Positions 9,161 through 17,073 of a stretch of 62,476 bases of DNA are shown piece by piece. A program made the position numbers and the translations under genes. Each line of letters starts with the position of its first letter. Position 1 is the first letter of the stretch. The DNA comes from JAVBOV01 sp031550205 (GTDB lineage: Bacteria; Pseudomonadota; Alphaproteobacteria; RF32; CAG-239): positions 1 through 62,476 of the forward strand of contig JAVBOV010000040.1 in assembly GCA_031550205.1 (NCBI GenBank). Reading direction: 5' to 3'. The notes under the pieces are model-generated. The model was not told the DNA's origin. It worked only from the letters and a program-made list of their open reading frames with translations, and made no database searches.

Positions 9161-9285
9161 GTCATTGCGGGCTTGACCCGCAATCTATTGGGAAAGGCTT
9201 GCTTTTTGTCTGTTGGATGTTTGGAAGAGAAACATGTACATTATCTGCCTTTCTGAATGGATTGCGGCTCGGAGGCCGCAATGAC
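9161..9285. repeat. Composite palindromic repeat, copy 1 (GTCATTGCGG ... CCGCAATGAC)
   Basis: A 125-base element bounded by the inverted ends GTCATTGCGG and CCGCAATGAC, each arm itself a small palindrome (GCGGGCTTGACCCGC; GCGGCTCGGAGGCCGC). A second copy of similar plan and wording lies at 53357-53491, and its right arm alone occurs near 52951-52980. No open reading frame is carried, so it is non-autonomous (MITE or REP doublet). Confidence 0.75.
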
Positions 9286-9300
9286 AAGAAAGAGAAAAAT

Positions 9301-9322
9301 CCCTCCAATTGGAGGGCTTTTT
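9301..9322. terminator. Orphan terminator-like hairpin
   Basis: CCCTCCAATTGGAGGG is a perfect 16-base palindrome followed by CTTTTT and preceded by a run of A. No gene ends just before it, so it may be part of the repeat island or a remnant terminator. Confidence 0.5.
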
Positions 9323-9328
9323 GATTCA

Positions 9329-9361
9329 GATGAGATTGCCGCGCTGCGCTCGCAATGACGA
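9329..9361. repeat. 33-base REP-like unit, intergenic copy
   Basis: Contains TTGCCGCGCTGCGCTCGCAA, a near-palindrome ending in TGACGA. The 33 bases are identical to 52229-52261, where the unit lies inside the coding start of a prepilin gene. Confidence 0.85.
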
Positions 9362-9480
9362 TACTTACTCTATCATTCTTAGGTAGTTGGGGTAAGCAAG
9401 AAATATTTAAAATAGTCATATCGAGCTTGTCGAGAAATCCAGAGAAATAATATGGCAAATTTATACTGGATCCCACGCAC

Positions 9481-9536
9481 ATTTTATAATTTTCTGATCT
9501 GTGCTCCCTGCGGTCGACACAGGAAAATTATAAAAT
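9481..9536. repeat. AT-rich inverted repeat in the 9.1-9.6 kb gap
   Basis: ATTTTATAATTTTC (9481-9494) is the exact reverse complement of GAAAATTATAAAAT (9523-9536), giving a 14-base stem around a 28-base loop. The rest of the gap up to 9632 holds no recognisable gene. Confidence 0.7.
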
Positions 9537-9632
9537 ATGCTCTGGATGACAATTGGCGGCCTTTGTTAACCTGATGTTTACGAGATTGTGGGTAAAATAC
9601 GTATCGTGAATTAATCTCTTTAGAGTGATGAA

Positions 9633-11282
9633 GTGGCTGAAAGCGTTACAAAAACATCTGATTTGAAGAAAATCTTTGCAAAACACGGGATTTCGGAAGA
9701 GCCGAACAACCTGCTGCAACGCTATTTGAATATTTTCCGCCAGCGCCACGTTTTTGACACCGTTCGCCAAGATGAATTTGACAGAATGATTTTGGAGCTG
9801 CCCGATGAAATCCGCGGCATGTTTGTGATGCTGCCGGGCGGCGCTTTGATGCAGGAATATATTAACGATTTGGAAGAGAAAAACGGCAAAAGCCGCTCTA
9901 AAACCTCTATAATCAACGATATTGACGAGAGCCCCGAGGCAATGATTGCGGCCGCCACCAGCGATGTGCCGCCACCCAAAGCCGCCGCACCGGTTGCTGC
10001 CAATGTGAACATTGCTCCGGGCGAGTTTAAGATGGTGGCAGATGAAAACTTTGCCAAAGATTTGGCCAAGGCTTTTGCTTTTTATACCAAAACCAACGGA
10101 GATAAAAGCAACGCCATGGTGGTGGACATTATTAAGGCGCAGTCGCAGTTGTTTTCAAACATGGCCAGCACCCAAACCAAAGAGATTTCAGCAATTATCA
10201 CATTGGCCTTAAAAGAAAGCCAGCAGCTTTCAACCAAGACGATTATTGATGCGATTACGGCTTTTCAGAAAGAAAACTTGAAAATTTTTGAATTAAGAGC
10301 CGGAAACAGCAACAAAGCTGCTGCAGAAGAAAACATTCAGCCCGAGCCTCAACCTCAGAAATCAAGATTTACAATTAAGAATCCGCTGTTTGGCCCTATT
10401 ACCAAGGTTTTCAGCGGTCCGGAGATTGACGAACCGGTTGCTCTAAAACCTGAGCCTGAGCAAAAGGTTTTTAAAACCGAAGAACAGCCGAAATCTGAAA
10501 ATGTTTCTAAAAAGAATAAGAAAAACAAGCAAAAAGATAAAGACAGAGAACGCCAACAGCCAAAACCGGTTTCGGTTTTTGAAGATATTTCTTTGGACGA
10601 TATCAGCATTGAGCCAAAAGCGCATGAAAAAAGCTTAACCGACTTAGATTCCGCTTTGTTTGATGACGAGGGATTTTTTAATCCTCATCGGCCGGCTGAG
10701 CCAAAGGTTCAGATACCGGAGATTAAGGAGATGAAACCGGCAACGCCGCCGGTGGTGGTACAGACCTCCGAGTTTGAGCCATTGGCAGAAAATTTGGCGC
10801 CCAGAGCGGAAGAAAAAGAGCTTAAGGAAGAAAAATGGGAATGGCAGGAAGTTAAGCAGCAGCCTTTGGAACCGGGCATGATTGACTTGGATGCCGTTGA
10901 CCATGGACCAAGCTTGGTTGAAGATGAAGAAAGCCTGCTTAAAAACAGCCCCGGAACCGATTTTGTGTTTGATGAAAAGCAGGAAGCCAAGTCCGCATCC
11001 GAGCACGATGAAGACTGGGAATGGGAATATGAAGAGGATAAAGAGCCCGAAGCCTCTGCCGGAGAGCAGGATTGGGAATGGGAATATGAGGAAGAAGGCG
11101 GAGAAGACACCGCAAAAACCGTCTCCGGTGAGGGCGAAGACTGGGAATGGGAATATGAAGAGGAAGAAGGCAACGATGAAAAGCCCGCTGCTGCCTCACC
11201 TTCAGGCAACGATGAAGAGTGGGAATGGGATTATGATATTGTTGAAGACGACGGCTCGGAAACCACTACCAATCCTGTGTAA
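9633..11282 (+). CDS. Acidic protein of unknown function with C-terminal DWEWEYEE repeats
   Basis: Not recognised. The 549 residues have no signal peptide or membrane helix, so the protein is probably cytoplasmic. The N-terminal 100 residues look globular (KTSDLKKIFAKHGISEEPNNL), followed by a Pro/Ala linker, a helical region about 140-230, a Lys-rich stretch about 285-305 (KKNKKNKQKDKDRERQQ), and a very acidic C-terminus in which a Trp-Glu motif recurs: KWEWQE, DWEWEYEED, DWEWEYEEEG, DWEWEYEEEE and EWEWDYD. Repeated aromatic-acidic motifs are usually binding sites for a partner. The start is GTG 9633; an ATG five bases upstream is in another frame. It heads a run of plus-strand genes, some with envelope signals. 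Confidence 0.85.
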   Translation: MAESVTKTSDLKKIFAKHGISEEPNNLLQRYLNIFRQRHVFDTVRQDEFDRMILELPDEIRGMFVMLPGGALMQEYINDLEEKNGKSRSKTSIINDIDESPEAMIAAATSDVPPPKAAAPVAANVNIAPGEFKMVADENFAKDLAKAFAFYTKTNGDKSNAMVVDIIKAQSQLFSNMASTQTKEISAIITLALKESQQLSTKTIIDAITAFQKENLKIFELRAGNSNKAAAEENIQPEPQPQKSRFTIKNPLFGPITKVFSGPEIDEPVALKPEPEQKVFKTEEQPKSENVSKKNKKNKQKDKDRERQQPKPVSVFEDISLDDISIEPKAHEKSLTDLDSALFDDEGFFNPHRPAEPKVQIPEIKEMKPATPPVVVQTSEFEPLAENLAPRAEEKELKEEKWEWQEVKQQPLEPGMIDLDAVDHGPSLVEDEESLLKNSPGTDFVFDEKQEAKSASEHDEDWEWEYEEDKEPEASAGEQDWEWEYEEEGGEDTAKTVSGEGEDWEWEYEEEEGNDEKPAAASPSGNDEEWEWDYDIVEDDGSETTTNPV

Positions 11283-11361
11283 AAGCATATTCAAACTAAT
11301 TTACAAAAAACAATTGCTAAACTAAACTGTATGCAAGTCTTTGTATATGGAGAAAATTCAG

Positions 11362-11859
11362 ATGGCAGATAATCTTGACCAAAAAACGGCGGCACCCAAA
11401 GATCTATGGTATATAGACAACTATGTGCTGCTTAGAGATTATTATGACCGCACGATTTCAAGAATTGCCGCCAGGTGTGTGAGAGCCGGCAATATTGCCA
11501 TGGAAGAATATCCGTTTTACGGCTATATTCTTGACGTTTTGGAAGAGATTAGCGAGACCGGCGATTATATTATTAAACACAAAGAGCTGCACCCGGCGCT
11601 TGAGAAAAAGATTAAGGGCGGAATTGAGGCTTTGAAAAAAAATTTAAGAGAATATCAATTGGAGCTTAGAAATAACTCTTCACCGGAGATGATTAAGGAA
11701 GATGCTTTGGAAGTTGAAAAAATGAGAAAAGCATTGGGCGCAATCGATAAATCAGTTGACCCGACCGTCGGAGCCGGAATGAACATGGAAGAGCTGATGA
11801 ACAAGCTGATGAACCAAAAGGGAATTCCCGAAGTTGAAGACGCGGAGGATGAAGAGTAA
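11362..11859 (+). CDS. Conserved-looking hypothetical protein, 165 aa
   Basis: Not recognised. ATG 11362 is chosen because GGAG lies about 9 bases upstream, whereas the in-frame TTG at 11341 and ATG at 11347 lack a site. The protein is soluble and mainly helical, rich in Lys/Glu/Tyr, without a signal peptide; notable stretches are 'YVLLRDYYDRTISRIAARC' and 'EEYPFYGYILDVLEEIS'. A Met-rich amphipathic segment (NMEELMNKLMNQKG) comes near the acidic end. It stops 2 bases before the secretin-like lipoprotein gene, so the two are probably co-translated and may work together. The function is unknown. Confidence 0.8.
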   Translation: MADNLDQKTAAPKDLWYIDNYVLLRDYYDRTISRIAARCVRAGNIAMEEYPFYGYILDVLEEISETGDYIIKHKELHPALEKKIKGGIEALKKNLREYQLELRNNSSPEMIKEDALEVEKMRKALGAIDKSVDPTVGAGMNMEELMNKLMNQKGIPEVEDAEDEE

Positions 11860-11861
11860 AC

Positions 11862-13109
11862 ATGAAAAAATATCTTGCCATATTTTTGGTCCTGCTGCTG
11901 AGCGCTTGTCCGCTGCGTCCCAGAGAAGAACCGGTTCTGCCCCCTGCTCCAATGCCTATTAATGCCGACATTGTGGTTCCCAGCGACCCGAGTATGATTA
12001 AGACTTCTAAGGGAGCTCAATCTTTGGATTTGGAGAATCCGCTGCGCTGCTCAGTCAACTGGCACACCCAGGAAATGATTACGAGCATTCCGTATAACGT
12101 GAAAACTTTTAATTTGGTGAAAAACGGCAGGAACGACATTTTGCCGCGTTTTGAAGTGACCGGTTTTTCTTTTGAAACCATGCCGGCGGAAAAAGCCCTG
12201 GTTAAACTCACCAAAGAGGCCGGAATTAAACTGATTGCCAAAGATCCGCCATATGCCAGCATTTCTGCCGAAAATTTGCGCGGAGAGTTTTCAGAAGTAA
12301 TCAACATGATTACGGATGCGGCGGAAATTTATTATACCTATGATGCTAAGAAAAAGGTTCTGCGCATTTCCCGCAAGGCCAACTTTACGCTTTATGTGCC
12401 GAAATCAAGGCCGATTACGCTCGGTCTTTTAGACGTGCTGAGAGGCGCCGGCATTACCGATATTACAACCGACTGGAGCGACTATTCCATTACCTTTGAT
12501 GCAGATTTTGAACTGCGCAACAAGGTTTTGGATTTGGTTAACTATTTTGAAGAGAATCCGGTTTTGGTGGCCTTTGATGTAAGCGTGTTTAGAATTTATC
12601 CGTATGACAAGAAAACCGACATTAACTGGCAGGACTTGTTAAAAGCCTTTGATTATGGTACAATCAAGACCGCAAAGACCGGCGTTATCGGCCGCGTGCT
12701 TACCACTTCCGACGATTTGAACGTGGGCGCTTTGCGCAGCTTTTTGGGAGGACAGGCGGTGGTGGTGCCGGTGGCAGAAGGAAAATTTGTGGTGCCGAAT
12801 TTATGGATGTCGCGTTTTGATGTGGGTAAGTGCGGAAAGCGCAGCGACCCTGAAGCAGATTTATCAGTTTTGGCCAAAGCATCATTGGAGCAAAACAACA
12901 AGATATTCTCAAACATCACCTTGGAAAGCACCAACGGCCAGATTACCAACTTTAATATTCGCTCACGCTTGGGAGAAAACTTCTTAATTATCGGTCTGCC
13001 GAATGAGATATTCGGGGTTAAGGCGCCAAAGTCTGAAACAATTGTGTTTATGGTGCCGCGCATTATCAGAACCGCAAAAACGTCTAAACATTTGCAAAAC
13101 AATCTATAA
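11862..13109 (+). CDS. Secretin-like outer-membrane lipoprotein
   Basis: 415 residues with a lipoprotein signal, MKKYLAIFLVLLLSAC, so Cys16 should be lipidated and the protein sent to the envelope. The body resembles the N-domains of type IVb pilus secretins: 'VTGFSFETMPAEKALVKLTKEAGI', then a domain reaching 'YTYDAKKKVLRISRK', and a C-terminal part ending 'FLIIGLPNEIFGV...ETIVFMVPRII', which recalls the end of the secretin beta-domain. It is shorter than a typical secretin (the PilN-like protein here has about 539), so it may be a shortened secretin or a secretin-fold relative. The clustering with a bitopic membrane protein (next gene) suggests a small envelope complex. The secretin assignment is moderate. 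Confidence 0.7.
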   Translation: MKKYLAIFLVLLLSACPLRPREEPVLPPAPMPINADIVVPSDPSMIKTSKGAQSLDLENPLRCSVNWHTQEMITSIPYNVKTFNLVKNGRNDILPRFEVTGFSFETMPAEKALVKLTKEAGIKLIAKDPPYASISAENLRGEFSEVINMITDAAEIYYTYDAKKKVLRISRKANFTLYVPKSRPITLGLLDVLRGAGITDITTDWSDYSITFDADFELRNKVLDLVNYFEENPVLVAFDVSVFRIYPYDKKTDINWQDLLKAFDYGTIKTAKTGVIGRVLTTSDDLNVGALRSFLGGQAVVVPVAEGKFVVPNLWMSRFDVGKCGKRSDPEADLSVLAKASLEQNNKIFSNITLESTNGQITNFNIRSRLGENFLIIGLPNEIFGVKAPKSETIVFMVPRIIRTAKTSKHLQNNL

Positions 13110-13121
13110 GGATTTTTGATT

Positions 13122-13739
13122 ATGGATGAAGAATTTAAAAACGCTGAGCAATCGGCTCAGGAACCCAGAAAAAAGCTGAAGAAAGTCAAGCGCCCCAAGC
13201 GCCCTGGCGGAATGCCTTATAATGACCCATTGTCTTCTTCAGGAGTGGATGCTTTTAATTTGGACACTTTTCTTGATGAGAGCAATCTGCCGGCAAAAAC
13301 CGCTTTTGATAAAAAGTCCGAACATCAGTTTTTAAACGAGCTGGAAGCGGAAGAAGACCGAGAGCTTGACGCACAGCCGACGGTTAACCGCAAGGTTGCG
13401 GCTTTGGCCTTGGTCTGCACTTTTTTTGCGGGCTTTTTGATGGCAAAAATTTTCTTCACGCAATCTACCATTGTGACCGATGGTCTGCAAGGCGTGGTGG
13501 TTAACCCCGAGGTTCCGCGCGGCAGAGCCAGATGCGGTTTGGCAGAAAAAATTCAGGGCTGCGTTTTATATATTATGAACCCGCAGCGTCAAGAGCTTAG
13601 CGCGCGAGACTTTTATGATTTGGCAGCGCAATTGACCGGACGCCAGAGATTTGTGATTGAGACCGGAAATATGCGCTACTCAAATTATAAGATTAAGCCG
13701 GGAAGCATTGCGCAACTTAATATTCCGCCGCTGCAATGA
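13122..13739 (+). CDS. Bitopic inner-membrane protein of unknown function
   Basis: About 205 residues. ATG 13122 has AAGGA 9 bases upstream; an in-frame TTG at 13116 is less likely. The first 90 residues are charged and presumably cytoplasmic (KKLKKVKRPKRPGG, then acidic). One membrane helix follows, VAALALVCTFFAGFLMAKIFF, and then a periplasmic domain of about 90 residues with two Cys ('ARCGLAEKIQGCVLYIMNP') that could form a disulphide. This topology resembles inner-membrane linkers of pilus or secretion systems. The stop overlaps the start of the Mur ligase gene. No family was recognised. Confidence 0.8.
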   Translation: MDEEFKNAEQSAQEPRKKLKKVKRPKRPGGMPYNDPLSSSGVDAFNLDTFLDESNLPAKTAFDKKSEHQFLNELEAEEDRELDAQPTVNRKVAALALVCTFFAGFLMAKIFFTQSTIVTDGLQGVVVNPEVPRGRARCGLAEKIQGCVLYIMNPQRQELSARDFYDLAAQLTGRQRFVIETGNMRYSNYKIKPGSIAQLNIPPLQ

Positions 13740-15121
13740 TGAAACACGTACACTTCATAGGCATTTGCGGAAGCGGTGCAGCCGGTGCGGCAGGAGTTGC
13801 AGCCTCTAAGGGCTTTAAGGTTTCAGGATGCGATAAAAAAGAAAGCTCGCAATATACCTGCGCGTTTGGCAATTTAGATATTAAAGTTTATGAAGGGCAA
13901 GACGTTTCTCATTTAGAAGGCGTTGATATTGTCGCCACTTCTCCGGCGTTTTTATATAAAGACAAATTTAAAGAAATTCCGGAAATGCTGGAAGCTCACA
14001 ACAAGGGAATCCTGATTAAGTGGCAGGAGTTTTTGGGCAGATATGTTTTTAACGGCAGGCAAACCATTGCAGTTTGCGGAACACACGGCAAAACCACAAC
14101 CACAACTCTTTTGGGTTTGGCTCTGGAACAAGCGGGAATCGACCCAACGGTCTTGGTGGGCGGAATTGTGCCGAACTGGGGGCAGACTTTCAGGAACGGA
14201 AACTCTGATTATTATGTGATTGAGGCTGACGAATATGACAACAACTTCATTCACTATAATCCTAAATATGTTCTGCTTAATAATTTGGAAATGGAACACC
14301 CGGAGGTTTTTGATTCTTTTGAAGAATATAAAAAAGTGTTTACCGATTTTTTGAAAACAATGCAGACAAACGGTGCGGTTATTGCCAATTTGGACAGTAA
14401 GAATGTTTGCTCGGCGTTAAAAGAGCTGCGCGCAGAGTTTGAGACAAAGAATATAAAAATTATCGGCTATACCATTTATGGTTCAGAGTTTGAGTGCGAC
14501 AGAGTTTATAAAGTGAGAAATGTGGCACTGGGCGAGGTTATCAGCTTTGAGGTTGACGGTAAATATTTGCAGGCCAACGTTATTGGTCTGCACAATGTTT
14601 ACAACATTTCATCGGTATATGCGCTTTGCCAGACCATTGGCGCAGACAGGTTAAACTTACAAAAGGTTTTGGAGGCTTTTTCCGGTGCGGGCAGACGTTT
14701 GGAAACAGTTTTGGATAATCGGCAAATTCGTTTGTATAATGACTATGCGCACCATCACAGCCAAATTAAGGTTAATTTGGAGGCTTTGAAAGCGGCGTTT
14801 CCGAAGAATAAGATTGTGGCGGTTTTGGAGCCGCACCAGATTTCAAGACTTGCTCAAAACTGGCAAGAATATATGGAAGCTTTATCTTTGGCAGATAGGT
14901 TTTTTGTTGCAAAGATTTTTGAAGGCCGCGAAAAAGGAAAAGCCCTGCCGGATGTGAAAGCAATGCTCAGATATTTTCCAAAGGGAGAGTATTTGCCTGA
15001 CAGCGATGAACTGATTAAGGCGGTGATTAAAGAGATTGAACCAAAGACAATTGTGATTGTGATGGGCGCCGGCGAATCGTATATTATTGCCGATGAGTTA
15101 AGAGAGAAGTTTGATGGATAA
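13736..15121 (+). CDS. mpl: Mur ligase family protein (Mpl/MurC-like)
   Basis: 461 residues, the normal length for MurC and Mpl, cytoplasmic ATP-dependent ligases that join an amino acid or peptide to UDP-MurNAc. The N-terminus 'HVHFIGICGSGAAGAAG' is the UDP-MurNAc-binding Rossmann motif; 'GTHGKTTTT' (about 115-123) is the ATP loop; 'EADEYDNNF' and 'YNDYAHHHSQI' are the central and C-terminal motifs. EADEYD rather than the EADESD of most MurC, and the short spacing, favour Mpl (recycling of murein tripeptide) or a MurC-like relative; I cannot separate these by eye. It overlaps the genes on both sides by a few bases, tying it to the envelope cluster. Confidence 0.85.
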   Translation: MMKHVHFIGICGSGAAGAAGVAASKGFKVSGCDKKESSQYTCAFGNLDIKVYEGQDVSHLEGVDIVATSPAFLYKDKFKEIPEMLEAHNKGILIKWQEFLGRYVFNGRQTIAVCGTHGKTTTTTLLGLALEQAGIDPTVLVGGIVPNWGQTFRNGNSDYYVIEADEYDNNFIHYNPKYVLLNNLEMEHPEVFDSFEEYKKVFTDFLKTMQTNGAVIANLDSKNVCSALKELRAEFETKNIKIIGYTIYGSEFECDRVYKVRNVALGEVISFEVDGKYLQANVIGLHNVYNISSVYALCQTIGADRLNLQKVLEAFSGAGRRLETVLDNRQIRLYNDYAHHHSQIKVNLEALKAAFPKNKIVAVLEPHQISRLAQNWQEYMEALSLADRFFVAKIFEGREKGKALPDVKAMLRYFPKGEYLPDSDELIKAVIKEIEPKTIVIVMGAGESYIIADELREKFDG

Positions 15122-15728
15122 AAGTAGAATTATATCTTTATACAACGAGATATCTGACGATTATAATAATACTTTTTCCAATCCTTCTGAACATATTGAT
15201 GAATTTTTAAAAAAACTTCCTGTAAAATCCAACATATTAGATGCTGGCTGCGGGACAGGAATAGATTCTGTTTATATGGCATCTTTGGGACACATTATAA
15301 CCGGCATTGATTTATCCGAAAAAATGCTGGATATTGCGAGAAAGAAAAACAGCAAAATAAATTTTATAAAAAAAGATATAACAGCCTTAGATTTTAAAGA
15401 ATCTTTGTTTGACGGCATTATTGCATCATATTCTTTAATACATATTTCTAAATCAGAAGTCAAAAGCTGCTTGTTAAATTTTAATAGAATGCTTAAGAAA
15501 AGTGGCTTATTAAACATCGGCCTTCAAGAAGGTGAATCTGGAGAGATATCCATTCCTGAGCCATTTGCTCCAAAGTTAACGCTGGATATTAACATTATGT
15601 CTTTAGAGGAAGTCAAAAAACTGCTTATTGACACAGGCTTCAGTATTATTGATGTGTTCTTGGACTCTGCAAAAAACAAAGAAGAAGTAAGCTTTAATAA
15701 ACTATGTGTGATAGCTCGGAGAGATTAA
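15114..15728 (+). CDS. Class I SAM-dependent methyltransferase
   Basis: 204 residues with the class I methyltransferase fold: motif I 'ILDAGCGTGIDSVYMASLG' (about 41-59), 'ITGIDLSEKMLDIARKK' as the acidic second strand, and 'FDGIIASYSLIHI' as motif IV. Such enzymes transfer a methyl group from S-adenosylmethionine; the substrate cannot be told. ATG 15114, after GAGAGAAG, overlaps the Mur ligase end by 8 bases (a TTG at 15111 is also in frame). Its codons are clearly more AT-rich than the neighbours (many TTA, ATA, AAA), suggesting it was acquired separately and placed at the operon end. Confidence 0.9.
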   Translation: MDKSRIISLYNEISDDYNNTFSNPSEHIDEFLKKLPVKSNILDAGCGTGIDSVYMASLGHIITGIDLSEKMLDIARKKNSKINFIKKDITALDFKESLFDGIIASYSLIHISKSEVKSCLLNFNRMLKKSGLLNIGLQEGESGEISIPEPFAPKLTLDINIMSLEEVKKLLIDTGFSIIDVFLDSAKNKEEVSFNKLCVIARRD

Positions 15729-15838
15729 ATCATCTAAAGCCCGCATAATGAACTTACATGAACAATGCTTTTGTTATCACTCATTTTGTTTTCCTTTGAT
15801 TTTTTAAGACTGAAATTGATAGAATAGAACTTAGCTAA

Positions 15839-15860
15839 GGTCGAGGGTCGACCCTCGACC
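15839..15860. repeat. 22-base perfect palindrome
   Basis: GGTCGAGGGTC followed directly by its reverse complement, in the gap between the convergent methyltransferase and virB11 genes. There is no T-tract, so it is a repeat element or binding site rather than a terminator. Confidence 0.8.
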
Positions 15861-15894
15861 CTACAGGCTTTTACAATTAAATAGAACAACCATT

Positions 15895-15980
15895 GTTATG
15901 CTGAGTAAGACGCGGAGATCTTATTGAAACAAGTTCTATCTTTACCTTTCCAAAAGATGCTTCGGCAAGCTCAGCATGAC
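15895..15980. repeat. Short inverted-repeat element (GTTATGCTGAG ... CTCAGCATGAC)
   Basis: An 86-base non-coding element with near-matching ends, GTTATGCTGAG at 15895 and CTCAGCATGAC at 15970-15980; it belongs with the other GTCAT/ATGAC-ended repeats. Apart from this, the 22-base palindrome and a possible terminator, the gap 15729-16088 shows no gene. Confidence 0.6.
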
Positions 15981-15998
15981 AATCAGGTGTTTAAAATA

Positions 15999-16037
15999 CA
16001 AAAACAGGCGTGGTGCTTATAGATACACTTCACCTGT
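15999..16037 (-). terminator. Possible terminator of the T4SS operon
   Basis: Read on the minus strand about 50 bases after the virB11 stop, ACAGGTGAAGTG and CACCACGCCTGT form an imperfect 12-base stem followed by TTTTTG. The mismatches make it moderate. Confidence 0.5.
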
Positions 16038-16088
16038 TGTGTGAATTATATGTAGCACAATTTTATTAAACTGTCAAGGAATATATTC

Positions 16089-17057
16089 CTATGTCACCTC
16101 GGTTACGGCTCTTAGGTTGCCGTCGCGGTTGATTTGGACTACTTTTAATTTGCGGCGCATTTCCTCAATGGTCTTTTTTCTATCTATGGTGGGATATGAG
16201 TGCAGAATGCGGTTGAAAAAGGCTTCATAAGCCGCTTCAGAGCTTTCGGCGTGGATGGTGGCCAGGCAGTTGTCGTGGCCGGAGCCCATCAACTCCCAAA
16301 TGGCGCCGGCGTTGCCGGTGGAGATTTCGCCGCCGATGATGGCATCAGGAGTGAAGCGCACCACCAAATCGATTATTTTGCTGTAACTTAACTGATTGGT
16401 TTGCTCGGTACGAGAAAGCACAATGTGCACGCGGTTTTTGTGCGGCACAATTAACTCGCGGGTGTCTTCAATGGTTAAAATTCTTTTGTTGATGTCTAAA
16501 ATCTTCAGCAGGTTGTTCAAAAACGTGGTCTTGCCGGTCGAGGTGGCGCCGGAAACCAAGATGTGGTCGCCGCGTTTAATGCTCAACAGCAGTCTCTCAT
16601 ATGGGTCGGTGGGGTCTTTGATGTCTTTTAGGGGGTTGATGCTGTGCAGTTTATCACCTTGTTTTAAGCCATAATCGCCAAGGCCGAAGGCAACATCGTC
16701 GGCGTGGACACGGATGGTTAAGGCCACGCCGCCGGTTAAGTCTTCCTGGTCATACATTACGTTTTTTCCGGCAATGGCTGAAAAACGGTGTTCTCCGGGG
16801 ATGGTGGCATATACTACCGGTGTTCCGGCTACCGGGTCAAAAGGAAGTTCATAGGTGTTGGCGATGATATATAGCAAATCTACCAGATATTCTTTGGTGA
16901 GTTTTTCATCCTTATACATGACCCAAGGGTAAGCGCGCTTGCCTCTTAAGCGCAGCCAGATTTGGCCGGCGCGGTTGATGGCAACCTCTTCAATGTTGTC
17001 TTGGTTGTACCAATAAGACAAGGGTCTTAAAACTGATTCCAGAACATTAAAATTCAT
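16089..17057 (-). CDS. virB11: VirB11-type secretion ATPase
   Basis: 322-residue hexameric traffic ATPase at the cytoplasmic face of the type IV secretion system, powering pilus assembly or substrate passage. Motifs seen: Walker A 'GATSTGKTT' (about 170-178), 'RILTIEDTREL' (Asp box), 'VRFTPDAIIGGEISTGNA' (Walker B region) and the His box 'GSGHDNCLATIHAESS'. The length fits VirB11 (about 330-345). The start ATG 17057 follows AAAGGGGG. It is the last gene of the minus-strand T4SS run, 16 bases after the VirB10-like gene, as in classic virB operons. Confidence 0.95.
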   Translation of the reverse strand: MNFNVLESVLRPLSYWYNQDNIEEVAINRAGQIWLRLRGKRAYPWVMYKDEKLTKEYLVDLLYIIANTYELPFDPVAGTPVVYATIPGEHRFSAIAGKNVMYDQEDLTGGVALTIRVHADDVAFGLGDYGLKQGDKLHSINPLKDIKDPTDPYERLLLSIKRGDHILVSGATSTGKTTFLNNLLKILDINKRILTIEDTRELIVPHKNRVHIVLSRTEQTNQLSYSKIIDLVVRFTPDAIIGGEISTGNAGAIWELMGSGHDNCLATIHAESSEAAYEAFFNRILHSYPTIDRKKTIEEMRRKLKVVQINRDGNLRAVTEVT

Positions 17058-17073
17058 TTTTTAACCCCCTTTC

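Noticed and set aside
9301..9322. A small RNA ending at the orphan hairpin
   Set aside because: No promoter is visible upstream and the stretch consists of repeats.
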